Source: Gonatopus flavifemur
Lineage: Eukaryota > Arthropoda > Insecta > Hymenoptera > Dryinidae
NCBI GenBank assembly: GCA_018340375.1
Contig: JAFFJZ010000050.1
Coordinates: forward strand, 1,116,001-1,180,000
Direction of reading: 5' to 3'
Length of the DNA: 64,000 bases
The notes under the pieces were generated by a model. The model saw nothing but the letters and a program-made list of their open reading frames with translations. It did not search any database and had not been told where the DNA came from. Positions 34,096-45,582 of this stretch are shown here, in pieces. Numbering within the stretch: position 1 is the stretch's first letter; every line of letters begins with the position of its first letter. The translations under genes and the position numbers were made by a program.

Positions 34096-36093
34096 AGGCC
34101 TCTCGTCACGGTGCTCTAGAAGCAGCGATAGGTATGACAAAAATGTGTCAACAAACGGGATGCGGGGTCATATTCGGCGTAATTTACAGATTGAAAATCC
34201 GTTTGAAATTGAATCCTAACTGTACCCGTTCTCCAGATATCGATAAACACATTTTCGTGGATTTTATATTGGATCTGATAAGGCGAGAAACACGTCTTCA
34301 TCATATTATAGTGGTTAATTCCAGCTCAAAATGCCCGTGTGAACATGTTTTGGGGAAGTTTGGATATATAAATCATTGTAAATTCTTATTTCGTTATCTT
34401 GTTTATATGCGATAGGTGAAAAAAAGGGTGAATAGACAGTAGTCAGAAAAAAAATGCAGATACTAGTATGTATTTTATTCGTGCGGTATTTTCTTGAAGT
34501 ACTCTGCCATTAAAAGATTCAATTTATCAGTTGATGAATGAATAAACAATATTCGAAATGATAAAACCCGAGTCGAAATACAAATACGGTTTTGGAACTC
34601 ATTATCAGGTTCAAATTGAATTGCCTTCGTACTGGTTTAGTCCACTTTATGCAACTTCCATATCGACATTTGATAAATATAAAATCTTTAAAATTATATT
34701 CAGACCACTTAATCCACAATAATTCAAAGCTTTGCTAGTCCAGGAAGTACAAAATAACTGATTAGTCATACTCATAATTACTTGTCAATAATAATGAGCT
34801 CATTAGATCTAGTTCCTTTTGGTAAAATAATATCATTGTAATTTGGCATCTTTTGCAAGGGTCTCCTGTAATTCATTCTCCCATGCTCCAAATGTGTAAT
34901 ACGACACGTTGCGCATATGCTCAATGGAAACCTTGAATCCTGAAGACTGAAGGCAGGAGTGTGTCAAGTTTTAATAAGCTGCTCATGTTTTTCTGTTATA
35001 GGAGGTCTTTTTTTTCCCGAACGAAATTTTCTTACCACAAGGTGCACACACTTTTTTCTATTGTCTTCATGTGAACATTTGAAATGATTCATTGTAACTT
35101 CATTTGTTGAATGTGTCGAGCATATATTCACTACATGAATCCCTATACGAAAACGAGAGGAATCTAGTTTACGTCAAGATAAAACACACTATCAACCCGT
35201 TGTAGATATGCTTCAGTTATCTTTGTTATCATAAAATGAGTTGCTCTTTTACTACAATGCAAAAAATCTATGGTTAGAATGACAATACGATTGATTTCAA
35301 ACCGAAATTTAGGTCACAATGTAGGTATCACAGCACAACTTCTGGTTTTAATCTCTATACCATTGTTATCAGCACTACACATTTCTTCAGTGTGTTTGAA
35401 ATCATTATTATTGACAAGTAATTAGGAGGATGACTAATTAGTTATTTTGTACTTCCTGGACTAGCAAAGCTTTGAATTATTGTGGGTTAAGTGGTCTGAA
35501 TATAATTTTAAAGATTTTATATTTATCAAATGTCGATATAAAAGTTCCATAAAGTGGACTAAACCAGTACGAAGGCAATTCAATTTGAACCTGATAATGA
35601 GTTCCAAAACCGTATTTGTATTTCGACTCGGGTTTTATCATTTCGAATATTGTTTATTTATTCATCAACTGATAAATTGGATCTTGTAATGGCAGAGTAC
35701 TTCAAGAAAATACAGCACGAATAAAATACATACTAGTATCTGCGTTTTTTTTCTGACTACTGTCTATTCACCCTTTTTTTCACCCATCGCATATAAACAA
35801 GATAACGAAATAAGAATTTACAATGATTTATATATCCAATCTTCCCCAAAACATGTTCACACGGGCACTTTGAGCTGGAATTAACCACTATAATATGATG
35901 AAGACGTGTTTCTCGCCTTATCAGATCCAATATAAAATTAACGAAAATGTATTTATCGATATCTGGAGAACGGCTACAGTTAGGATTCAATTTCAAACGG
36001 ATTTTCAATCTGTAAATTACGCCAAATATGACCCCGCATCCCGTTTGTTGACATATTTTTGTCATACCTATCGCTGCTTCTAGAGCACCGTGC
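34096..36093. mobile_element. Foldback element with about 670-bp arms
   Basis: The arms about 34096-34780 and about 35410-36093 are reverse complements with few differences, starting CACGGTGCTCTAGAAGC. The spacer of about 630 bp contains, on the minus strand at about 34830-34960, a short frame with TFGAWENELQETLAKDA that could be a coding remnant. Each arm carries an open frame of about 105 residues. The inner arm (34540-34770) is homologous to the centre of the hAT-type MITE at 16817-17643. Confidence 0.75.
34098..34415 (+). pseudogene. Unrecognised frame in the left foldback arm
   Basis: A frame beginning near HGALEAAIGMTKMCQQTG and running to 34415. The right arm (36087-35757, minus strand) carries the same frame with few amino-acid changes, but that follows from the inverted duplication. 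Cysteines occur in a CPCEH pair. No domain recognised. It could be a transposon protein fragment or chance. Confidence 0.25.
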
Positions 36094-37595
36094 GTGCTTA
36101 AGCAAATTCTGTGAGAATCAACAATAATTTTGTCCACCCATATTTCACATCCAAATTTCTTTTACTTCTTGCCTCTGAGTGACCTTATTGGAAACTACGA
36201 CATTTAATTTTTTTTATCAAGATTTCATCGGCTGTTCTTGAGAGAATTAATCTTCTTGATTCGACTTTCACTTTTTATAATACCCATGCAAGGTGGATAT
36301 CGAAGTTATCCTTTGAGATAATTGTATGTTTCACACATAGTTATCTGTGGTATGCATTTGAACTCGATACATGGGGGGGGGGGGCGGGGGCAATTTCCAT
36401 ATGCTTGACCCCCTAGACACTTTGTTTATATCAAAAAAATATTCACTTTTGTTGAAGAAATATTCATTCGGATTTATTCAGATAACAATTTCTTTTATTC
36501 AAATAAATACTTTTTTCAATGTGTGTTTTCAAAGGCGGTGACCAAGATTTCTCAGGGAACACTGAATCGATCAGTCTCAAATTCTAGCACAATCCAGATA
36601 ACATGCCCTCACAAAGTGACGTACATGGATAAGGATTTGCGCGCAATATATAAGCGATATATAATTTCGGAAATTTCCCTGCATGGGTTAATTCAATATT
36701 GACATAAAGTTACCTAGAAATTTGTCACCAACCTCCAATACTCTCCTTCGAGGTATGAAAATAAGAATTCTGAATTGAGAATACAGATATGAATTCCCAA
36801 AGATAATTTTAAACGCTTATAAGAACTATGACGATTTTATTTCATATGAATTCTATGCAACCCATCCTGATTCACTCAATGTAATTATATCAGTCATATT
36901 CTACATAACGCGTTGAATAATCCTAATTTCCATATCGTTACCCTATCTAAACACTGTGCGATATTTCACAAGAATAATTAGATCCCAACCATAAAATTCA
37001 TCACAGGCCATAAAATTTCAATACGATTACGGCACATTAGTGATAATGATTTGAGTCTTGTTAAATGTGTAATGATATTATGGATATAACATTACACTTA
37101 TTGGATATTATAATAATTGCGATTCGTATACGACTATGCATAAGAGGAAAGGTATAACAACTTGGTGGAAATGTATTTAATAATATGCAACGAGCACAAG
37201 CTGTCAGACAATTCATTCACTCTTTTCTCGAGTCAAGTTCATCTATAATTACCTTCAACCAAGAAGAGGAACTGAAGGAGGTGTAGTTGCCAGGAGGAAA
37301 TGATTTAATTGTTCTCGAAGTGTTCGAATACTTATCTACAATCTATCGAGTGAAGTGTTGAAACAGTCACAGAAATTGCACATTCCTTTCGTATTGTCCA
37401 AATGAGAAGGTTTCCGAATTTATATTTCACTGTTGATATCATCGAGTGGAGGTATAAATTTGAACTGAGTTCCACGAATAACAGCCAGTCCCACCGATTG
37501 GTATAGACATGTCTATTCGTAGAAGAATCGAATTAGAATTGAAAGCAAACGCACGTAGGTTACAGTTAGTGGAACTATGATGATTATATGATTTA
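36094..37595. other. No gene recognised
   Basis: AT-rich region upstream of the first visible FGFR exon. A G-rich run (GGGGGGGGGG, 36373-36390) is the only notable feature. A signal-peptide exon of the FGFR gene might lie here or further upstream, but I could not identify one. Confidence 0.45.
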
Positions 37596-37969
37596 TACAC
37601 GGAGAGAAAAAATTTGCTGACGCAGCAAATCGAGGTATTATATATAGAATAGCAAAATTTTTTGCTGAGCTAGCTAAAAATTTGCTATAACAGCAATCAT
37701 GTTAGCTACGACAGCAATTTTTTAGCTGTGGCAGCAAAAAATGTTTGCTCCGCCAGCAAATTTTCAGTATTATATACAGAATAGCAAACAAATTTTGCTG
37801 GGATAGCAAACATTTTTTGCTGCCACAGCTAAAAATTCGCTGTCGCAGCTAACAAGATTGCTGGAATAGCAAATAGTTTGCTGTCACAACAAAAAATTTG
37901 CTGCTCTGGCAAAAGGAACCCAGCAAAAGTAGATTTCGCTGCCACAGCGAATTCCTTTTCCACCGTGTA
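37596..37969. mobile_element. MITE with CACGGAGAGAAA end and TTTGCTG/CAGCAAA array
   Basis: The left end is TACACGGAGAGAAAAAA and the right end TTTTCCACCGTGTA. The interior is an array of about 20-25-bp units, each built from TTTGCTG and CAGCAAA half-sites, themselves an inverted pair. It ends 89 bp before the Ig1 exon of the FGFR gene. Confidence 0.75.
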
Positions 37970-38058
37970 CGTCTAAAGATGATATTTTGTTACATGGAAT
38001 TATGTACCCTCATTTTCCAATTCAATATTAAAAACAATTATTTTTTCAATGGTTTTAG

Positions 38059-38415
38059 ATACGAGTAATTCGGATGTGATCATATATGTGGGTGAAAAAC
38101 TCAATCTACGATGTTCACAAGATTTCGATGGTGTAGCAACGTGGTACAGGAACAACAGTATTCTTCGTTCGTCGATACCTCGGATAAGATCAACAAAACA
38201 ATGGCTGAGATTCAAATACATTGAATTACAAGATGCTGGCTTGTACGGTTGTCGACTCGAAACCTCTCGAAGTGGATCTTCCCAAATCGAATGGAGAAAT
38301 ATCACAGTACGTGTGGAAACTTTACAAAACGATGGGTACCAAGAGGAAATTGGAGAACTTGAACCTATACGAGTACCACACGAAGAAACTAATGAACTTG
38401 ATATTGACACACGAA
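38059..38415 (+). CDS. FGF receptor exon: Ig-like domain 1
   Basis: Extracellular exon of a fibroblast growth factor receptor tyrosine kinase. It follows a TTTTAG acceptor at 38057-38058, starts in phase 1 and ends in phase 1 before GTAAAT at 38416. The frame begins TSNSDVIIYVGEKLNLRC and holds a complete Ig fold: first cysteine in LNLRCSQD, tryptophan in ATWYRNN, and DAGLYGC with the second cysteine. An acidic tail (EEIGELEP, HEETNELDID) leads towards the acid box. Earlier exons with the signal peptide are not seen. The frame stays open past the donor into a MITE and that part is not coding. Confidence 0.85.
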
Positions 38416-38452
38416 GTAAATATCGACGATTTGAAAATATACTTGAGTTTAA

Positions 38453-38752
38453 TACACGGAGAAAATTTTGTAGGATACATTGCATAAAAAATGTGTTCAA
38501 TATTACTATGTTTTTGTGAAGTTGGACCATACTGACATTACGAGGAATATTGCGATGATAATGATTTGAATTACGATAGATTATAGTAAAACTGGAAACA
38601 AAACAAAGAAAGGTTACAATGTCTCAATCGTAAAAAGGGATGCATGCAAAGCATTTCTGAATAAACGTTCAGTGATTTTAGTCAGAGTGTCAGTATAGTC
38701 CAGCGTTACAAAATAATTGTAGTAATCTATACTACAAAATTCTCTCCGTGTA
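38453..38752. mobile_element. MITE inside the first visible FGFR intron
   Basis: Ends TACACGGAGAAAATTTTG and CAAAATTCTCTCCGTGTA, 300 bp. The host intron is 38416-38790, so the element makes up about 80 percent of it, leaving both splice sites clear. Confidence 0.8.
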
Positions 38753-38790
38753 CAATAGTGATGATGTTTTGATTATTTGTAATTTCACAG

Positions 38791-39183
38791 ATTTACCAGA
38801 AACGCGTTCACTACACCTCGAAACCGAGAATATGGACAGTGATCTGGACAATGACAAGGGTGAAAATGAAACAGCTGGTGAACATAACAAAACCGTGCCG
38901 GAAAGTCCACCTTCATTTAATAAGGGTGATGAGATGCACAGTTCTATTGTGAAACCAGCTGGTAATATGTTACGCCTCAAGTGTCCGAGTGTTGGCAATC
39001 CAAGGCCAAACATCACCTGGTTGAAGAATAATGAGGAACCGAAGAGGACCTTGGGTAGCGTGATGAGGGTAAAATGGACTCTAAGGCTGGAGGATCTGGT
39101 TGTACAAGACAGTGGGAATTATACATGTATTGTATGCAATTGTCTGGGATGCATCAATCATACATTCAAAGTTGACATCATCG
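38791..39183 (+). CDS. FGF receptor exon: acid box and Ig-like domain 2
   Basis: The acceptor TTTCACAG ends at 38790 and the donor is G|GTACGT at 39184; both ends are phase 1. The first third holds an acid box (NMDSDLDNDKGENE) with glycosylation-type NET and NKT sites. The rest is Ig2, the main FGF- and heparin-binding domain: LRLKCPSVGNPRPNITWLKN, then SVMRVKWTLRLEDL and QDSGNYTC, ending INHTFKVDII. The last motif corresponds to the INHTY..DVVER junction of vertebrate FGFRs. Joining from the Ig1 exon creates an asparagine codon and keeps the frame. Confidence 0.92.
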
Positions 39184-39308
39184 GTACGTTCCTAAGAAGG
39201 TGTAAAGAATCGATCTCAAAGCTAATCTGAGAAGAATTTGATTGGTATTCAACATCAAAAGTTTCCTACATAGTGAAATGATTTTCCATTTTTGAATATT
39301 TTTAATAA

Positions 39309-40280
39309 GGGAGAGTGGGCTAAGTTGAGACAAGTATAGGTTGAGACAGTAGGAAGTATTAAAAAATGGTTGATGTGAAAATTCTGAACAAAATCCCTCA
39401 CAAATTGTATTATCGTATTGTATTAATGGCTAAATTTTTGTCATACACTTTGTTATTTTTTGAATTGAAAATGAAAGTCACTTTCGCGGTAACCTAAGTA
39501 AAATTCAACAGCACCATTGTTAGCAAATTCATCGAATTTTAATCTCATATTTCCGTAATGAAATGAACATATTTTCACCTTATGTTATGCTGAAAAATGA
39601 TCCGTAAACAAAAGAATTCAATTCATTCATGTACGGGGCGGAAAAGTTTATCTTCATGGGAATGTGATGCGTCTGCATTGGGACAAACCAATTCCGTGTA
39701 CCTTGAGACATGTTTGTGTGAGGCGTGCACGCATGGTTTTTGTACATAGTCACGTAGAAAAAGTCTGTTAGCGTCTCAGTTATTTCGATTACAACACTAG
39801 ATTGAATTGCAAAACAAGCAAAAGTTCTTGTTTTTTTTTTTCATATTCTACCTCATATAACTTCATAATTTTGTTTATTCCACTCGTAGGGTAAACAGTC
39901 ATTCAGGGAATGTCTCGATTATTGAATCTGCTCAATGAATCATAGTAATCCAAATTTTATGGATTTCACAAAAGGGTTCAATGTAAACTCGCCACGGTCT
40001 CATCCTATTGTACTCTGGTCTAGATTCAGACACTTTAGATGTCCGGACAAAATGTTCTGGCATTCAAAAAGTTCAACAATAATGATTATTATTGGGAGAA
40101 TACTTTTCCACGTGGAAAAATGATACATAGATTATATATAATCTATATATCATGTTTCCACATGGGTTGTAGCTTAGGGTTGTACCTAATCATTTCAAGA
40201 GAAAAAAATTGCCTCCTTCTCAAAGTTTGTATTGTGTATACGAACTAATGAGAAGTGTCTTAACGTCGGCCACTCTCTCC
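39309..40280. repeat. Possible element with GGGAGAGTGGGCTAAG ends
   Basis: GGGAGAGTGGGCTAAGTTG at 39309 is roughly complementary to the sequence ending CACTCTCTCC at 40280 (with TAAGACACTTCT-type inner match). Pairing is imperfect, so this is a weak call for an old element inside the intron before the Ig3 exons. Confidence 0.35.
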
Positions 40281-40542
40281 TATCATTTTATACATTTTTT
40301 TACTCGTATACATGTATACACATTGCGAGTTTAACAATATTCACTAAACGACTAGCAACATGGACGGATTAAATTGCGCGGTAATCATAATCGTAATAAT
40401 ACACCCAATTCTAATTGCTATACGTCCAACCCATCTTTACATTACTAAAGTATTTTTCTCTATCGGTTATTGCAGTGGAAAATCATAATAATTCTACAGT
40501 TTATTTTTTATTAATTCGAAATTTGGGGATTTATGAACATAG

Positions 40543-40724
40543 AGCGTTTTCCACACAAACCCTACATCAACGAGGATTTCCCAAAGAACGTGACAGCTTT
40601 GGTGAACAGTACCGTGACCTTCAGGTGTCCAATCGTATCCGACCTTGAACCCTTTATACAGTGGATCAAGGTCGATGAATATCCAGGTGATGAGGAGAGT
40701 TTACCAAAGGGAACTCTACTCCAG
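40543..40724 (+). CDS. FGF receptor alternative exon: first half of Ig3, version 1
   Basis: The acceptor AACATAG ends at 40542 (phase 1) and the donor CAG|GTATAT is at 40725 (phase 0). It encodes ERFPHKPYINEDFPKN, then VTFRCP, a tryptophan in FIQWIKVDE, and ends SLPKGTLLQ. This corresponds to exon IIIa of vertebrate FGFRs (VVERSPHRPIL motif and the first Ig3 cysteine). Joined to 58318 it gives a normal Ig3. A second exon of the same type lies at 43334-43521. Past the donor the frame stays open for 37 more codons to TAA at 40836-40838. The acceptor is preceded by a weak pyrimidine tract. Confidence 0.82.
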
Positions 40725-41416
40725 GTATATAAAAACCAAAACATTGATAATTTTATACCTGGTGGAGGTGTTTCTACGGTTCACACGATTCAGAATTTAA
40801 TTTTACCTCGGACTGTTGAAGGGAATAAATATTGCTAAATGTATTTCTCACGTGGTGAAGGGATGTGCTATGTTCAAATAACTTAGGTGGCGGTTGTTTA
40901 CATCACACACATATCCAGAAGTACCATGATTCTATTCTCATGAAATTTCTTATTCTATCCACTTCGAGTATAATGCGGGATGCTTTTCAATGATCGTAAG
41001 GTTGAAACCTGTGCAATCAAATATTCCATAAATTAAATCATTTCTTCGAAAACGAAACATCATTATGCATTTATGATAAATTTCCTTGATATTTGAATGA
41101 ACTTCAATGAAAGCTGAACATACTTATGAATTCGTTTTTAAAACTTCAAATTATGAGACTGAAAAGTGAAAGGAGCGTAAATAATTTTTTCCAAATATAT
41201 ATTCACTGATGGCATGTAAGAATATCCCAGGCGAATTCAATGTTGGTTGGTTTTATTGGGAGACCCCTGCTGTCCCGAATGCTTGTTAGCCTGAGATTTT
41301 CTCATTTGTTGAAAACTGGTACTTTTTTGAGAAAAATGACTAAGAAGTTAGGTTCTGAGCAATCGAGACATTTTGAGCTCAGAGGCTTTCGGGGCAAGGG
41401 TCTAACATTTGATTAC

Positions 41417-41718
41417 TACACGGAAAGACCGGATCTATTGATATTCAGAAAGAATTTATCAACGTTTGGAAAAATGGCTGTCAATTTAGGGAAAAAGAGG
41501 ATCTCTGAAAAATATTCGTAGTGAGTCTACCAAAACTTCGTAGTCAAAATATTAACAATTGATAGTTTCATTGATATTTTTCACAGTGAAACTATCAATT
41601 GGAATACATCGACTACGAATTTCTAGTAGACTCACTACGTATATTTTTCAGTGATCCTCTTTTTCCCTGAATTGACAGTCATTTTTCTAAATATTAATAG
41701 CCCCGGTTTTTCCGTGTA
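41417..41718. mobile_element. MITE with CACGGAAAGACCGG ends
   Basis: 302 bp. TACACGGAAAGACCGG at 41417 and CCCGGTTTTTCCGTGTA ending at 41718 are inverted. The arms continue through AAGAGGATC.CTGAAAAATAT and GTAGTGAGTCTAC blocks to a TTGATAGTTTCA centre. A member of the CACGGA group, in the FGFR intron between the two Ig3a exons. Confidence 0.8.
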
Positions 41719-42317
41719 GTTCAGGACTTTTTCCAACCGGAAAATAACCAATAGTTATCCTCAGCTATTGTCATTTCTGCAAAACTAAAGAGTTTTCCGG
41801 TGTAGAAATTACAACAACGGGTGTGACAGGAAATTCGTGCTTTATGTACACAGTAAAAGTTTTGTATGAAAAACGGTTCACTCAGATTCGTGTTGAGAAT
41901 CAACACAGATGGAATTAACATATTAACATATTGTCAATATGAACTGAACATTTTGGTGTCAATTTTTCACATTTTTTGTGTCGATATTTAACAAAAATTT
42001 TGAATGGACCGTTTAGGACATGTACGTGTGTTAAAAATACACAAAATTTTCAATTGTGTAGTATCTATATTGATAAGTCCTCAAGAACTACGGAAAAATC
42101 CATTTTCAACAAAGTTTCAACCAACCGGAACATACCCGTAAAAATAGTGTATTCTGGAACTGGTACGGTTGAAATATATTGGTGTCTAAACTTACCGGAA
42201 ATTGTTCCCATAATTTCTCACAGTCGCAATTTTTGGGAAAATGTTGAGAATCCTTTTGTTCCTACTCATATCTTCGGTACATCTGAATTGACCCTGGTAG
42301 AATAGGCTCTCATATGG

Positions 42318-42360
42318 GGCGGTTCACTGGCCCTGATATGGGCCCATATCAGTGAACTGC
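42318..42360. repeat. Short hairpin
   Basis: GGCGGTTCACTGGCCCTGAT and ATCAGTGAACTGCC flank a GGGCCC centre. Small and unclassified. Confidence 0.5.
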
Positions 42361-43333
42361 CTCATGTGATACGCCTAGGCTGCCTCGATCGTACCAGGTA
42401 AGAAGCGAAGGTGGGCCTAGAATGATTTCTATCAGGGGAAGCACTTGAAGAATTGGAAGTTTTGGAAAGTGGTTCAAAGTTTTTGGTTTCAGCGACAATA
42501 ATTATCATCTGCATAGTTTTTAATCAAATGCGCCATCATTGAAATGGAAGTCAGTTCACTGAGATAGAGTCATGGGTTCCCCAAAATTGTAAATATATAT
42601 ACATATCTGTGACATTTCTTTTGTCCAGTCTCTTCTGTGTTCGATTTTAGCGTTCAAAACATTGGAAATAATGTATATTTGAAATAAATATACTATACTC
42701 ATTATACTGTAACAACATTTTTTAGTCTATTTTGACGTCCAAATCTTTGATTAACAAGAATAGAATCAATAAGAACTCAGATTTCAAATTTGTACATGGA
42801 TGAAGATTTCCGCTCGAAACTACTCAGATTCTCACCCAGAACTTACAGGACTCCTCGGGTTTACCGAATAACGTTGCAACTAGGGTGAACCAAGTATCCT
42901 GGGTAAGAACTGGGTTCCTTGTGCAAATTCGAGAATCCTATTTATAAATTACTCAAATGCTCAATAATGCAATTCAATAAATTTGAAAAAAAATATCTAT
43001 GCATACTGTGTTTCCGCAATAATTCTTACATCAAATCCAAATTATTTGAAGCGAGGTATTACCAATCAGATCTCTAGAATCATGTTGAGTACAGTAAACT
43101 TATTTCAAATATTTCATTTAAACGCAATACAAAGTATTGTGATGAGATAAGGTTATTTACAAGTATGGTTTGATAATATCAACACCATTCACTTGTATTC
43201 AATCTTTGATGCAGGAACAAAGTTTTTCAACTTCATTGCCTCTCAACTTTGCATCTAACTCTCACCTTATTTGTGTTTTGAAAATTTCACATGTGAAAAA
43301 ATGGTGCTGTGGAACTTGTATTTATTATCTCAG
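42361..43333. other. Intron sequence, no gene recognised
   Basis: AT-rich intron of the FGFR gene upstream of the second Ig3a exon. No supported frame or repeat pairing. Confidence 0.5.
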
Positions 43334-43521
43334 AGAGCTTGAAACACCGGCCAATCCTGACAGTAGCACCTCGAAACACAACTGTCCTAATTGGGGCCAA
43401 TGCCACCATGAATTGTGAGGTACTTTCGGATGCGCATCGTCATCTTGAATGGTACCGTGGTTATCACACTTCTTTCGACACTGCCAACAATACCAATCAA
43501 AGCGTCCGGGTTGAGGTTAAG
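43334..43521 (+). CDS. FGF receptor alternative exon: first half of Ig3, version 2
   Basis: The acceptor ATCTCAG ends at 43333 (phase 1) and the donor AAG|GTGGGC is at 43522 (phase 0), the same phases as the exon at 40543. It encodes ESLKHRPILTVAPRNTTV, then ATMNCEVLSD with the first Ig3 cysteine, HLEWYRG, and ends SVRVEVK. It has the HRPIL motif of FGFR exon IIIa even more clearly than version 1. Splicing both versions in series would read AGA GCT TGA at once. Hence the two appear to be mutually exclusive. Several NXT glycosylation sites are present. Confidence 0.85.
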
Positions 43522-44650
43522 GTGGGCATGCAGCCAATCTATGCATTAATACCACTACCTGAAACTGCATGTACTCTACCTTTCTCTTTTCTTCTTTGAT
43601 CCAAGTAATATAAACAGAATCACACGTAGTTTTACATGATCAACTATGTGAAACAGTATAAATGGAATGAATTGATGAAAACTAACATTCTCCGTTAACA
43701 GGTTCTCAAATCCGAAAAATATTGTTGCATAGCGCCAAGTTCATATAAAACCAAGATGATCGTTGATTTTTACATTAGTTCATATTATTTACTGTATTAT
43801 CATGGTTATGATATAATTACAGCACACTCTCTCGAATAGACCGCTCTCCACTGGTGGAAAAATCTTATCGAATTTTTTTCACTTCCAGCCCAGCAATATT
43901 TCAATAAAATTCAATAAAAATCCTCAAACCTCAACGAACTTCAAATCAAGACAACAAACTTCACTAAAAGTCATTGAATTTTGTGGACAATTATAGAGTG
44001 TCACTGTAATATTGTTGAATTCAGTTGGATTTCGCTAATTTTCAATGAAAACCGAATGCACCAATAGTGAACGAAATTGAACAGAATTCAACAAAATCTT
44101 TCTACCAACCCTCCTTTTCACTTGAATGGTTTTCGCCTTGCGTTGAAGGAAGAAAAGAAGGAGCCGATTTGTGAGGGTGTACTGTATGTAAATAATGATA
44201 ATTTGTGTTATTTTGAAAGAAATTGGTAGAAATCATAAAATTTACCAATCGATTGATTGAGTACTTTGTTAAAACCAGTTATGCCATACTTGAAATATCA
44301 TCCCATAACAGTAAGAAACAAACGAGAGAAAAAGTTGAGATGAAAATCCTGATTACATGCATATATTTCGAACTATGAACGATTCAAATCACTTCATCAC
44401 GATTTAATTTTAATTCACCTTCAGTGTACCACATGGTCGCACTTGAACTCAACCTCGAGCACGGCATGTACGTTTCAACATTTAATTCTTGATTCGAGTA
44501 CAAATGTTGAATGTCCAATTAACTTGAAATTACTCGTTTAAACAAAAAGTATCGATGAGTTGGTTGGTAAAAAAATACTCTATCAATCGTATATAGATTA
44601 TCATTCAAGAAAATGGATCTAGTATCCAAATTCTCTATTCTCTGAAGTCC
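43522..44650. other. Intron sequence, no gene recognised
   Basis: Start of the 14.8-kb FGFR intron. AT-rich with no supported frame or element. Confidence 0.5.
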
Positions 44651-44888
44651 GTTCAGCAGAACAAGAACTCTATTCTTCATTCTCAAATAAGTCTATTCCC
44701 AAATATGACGAATTCCAAATATCTCTATTCTTTTAAATCTGTTTTTTCTTATATAATCTCTATCATTTTATATATATATATATGTTTTTGTTTTATATAT
44801 AAAAAAATAGAGATTTGTGAGAAGAGGTATTTGTAAGGATAGAGATATTTAGGAATAAAGAAATAAAGAATAGAGTTCTGGTTCTGCC
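44651..44888. repeat. Weak hairpin
   Basis: GCAGAACAAGAACTCTATTC near 44653 and the complement near 44886 form the base. The middle is AT-rich with a short TATATA run. Possibly an old MITE. Confidence 0.35.
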
Positions 44889-45582
44889 GTTCGTTCTAAT
44901 CTGTTTGTCTATAGAGTCCTTTCGTAATGCGGTATTCCATGAAAATTCAGGAGGAGCATGAATTTTGTGTTTCAACTTTGTATATTATATAAGAAAATGC
45001 ATGCTTCTTTGTTTTCATGAAATCTATAACATTTTATGAGTGCATGGTTGTTTCCATTCCTATACAGAGCGACTCCAACAATCGTCTATCTCCAAATCTG
45101 AATTGTATGTCGAATACTATCTTGCGATGACAAAGGGGAACGAACACCATTCATCGTAGAGCATACAATTAGTTTTAGAGATACAGAAGGTTGAAGTGGA
45201 ATCAAACAATATATTTATACAAGCAATATATACAAAATATATACATTTTACATCAGGACGGACGAAAAAACAATGATTTTAGGCTTATTCGTTGAGATAT
45301 TTCAATTCAAAAAGAAGAAAATAATTGAAGATCAATACAGTGAGATTTGATGACTCCAAATTTTATTATCTATCGACTTCGAACACTTTTGTTCAATATG
45401 ATAATTTGCGAGTATTATGATAGCATTAAGAGAAAAAGTGTTATGTGTATATATATATATATATATCCATAATACAAAAAATACTTTTTTTCCGCACATA
45501 TACGGTGAGTAACATTGTAGTTCTCCTGTGAGTTTGTATATAATTGTATAAAACCATATGTTATATTTACACATGATTGATA

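Noticed and set aside
38000..38530. 176-residue minus-strand frame
   Set aside because: Opposite-strand shadow of the FGFR Ig1 exon plus the intronic MITE.
41976..42305. 109-residue plus-strand frame inside the FGFR intron
   Set aside because: No domain, no phase-compatible splice sites and no match to FGFR; likely chance in AT-rich DNA.
44770..45480. TATATATA runs
   Set aside because: Short simple repeats, ordinary for an AT-rich genome.
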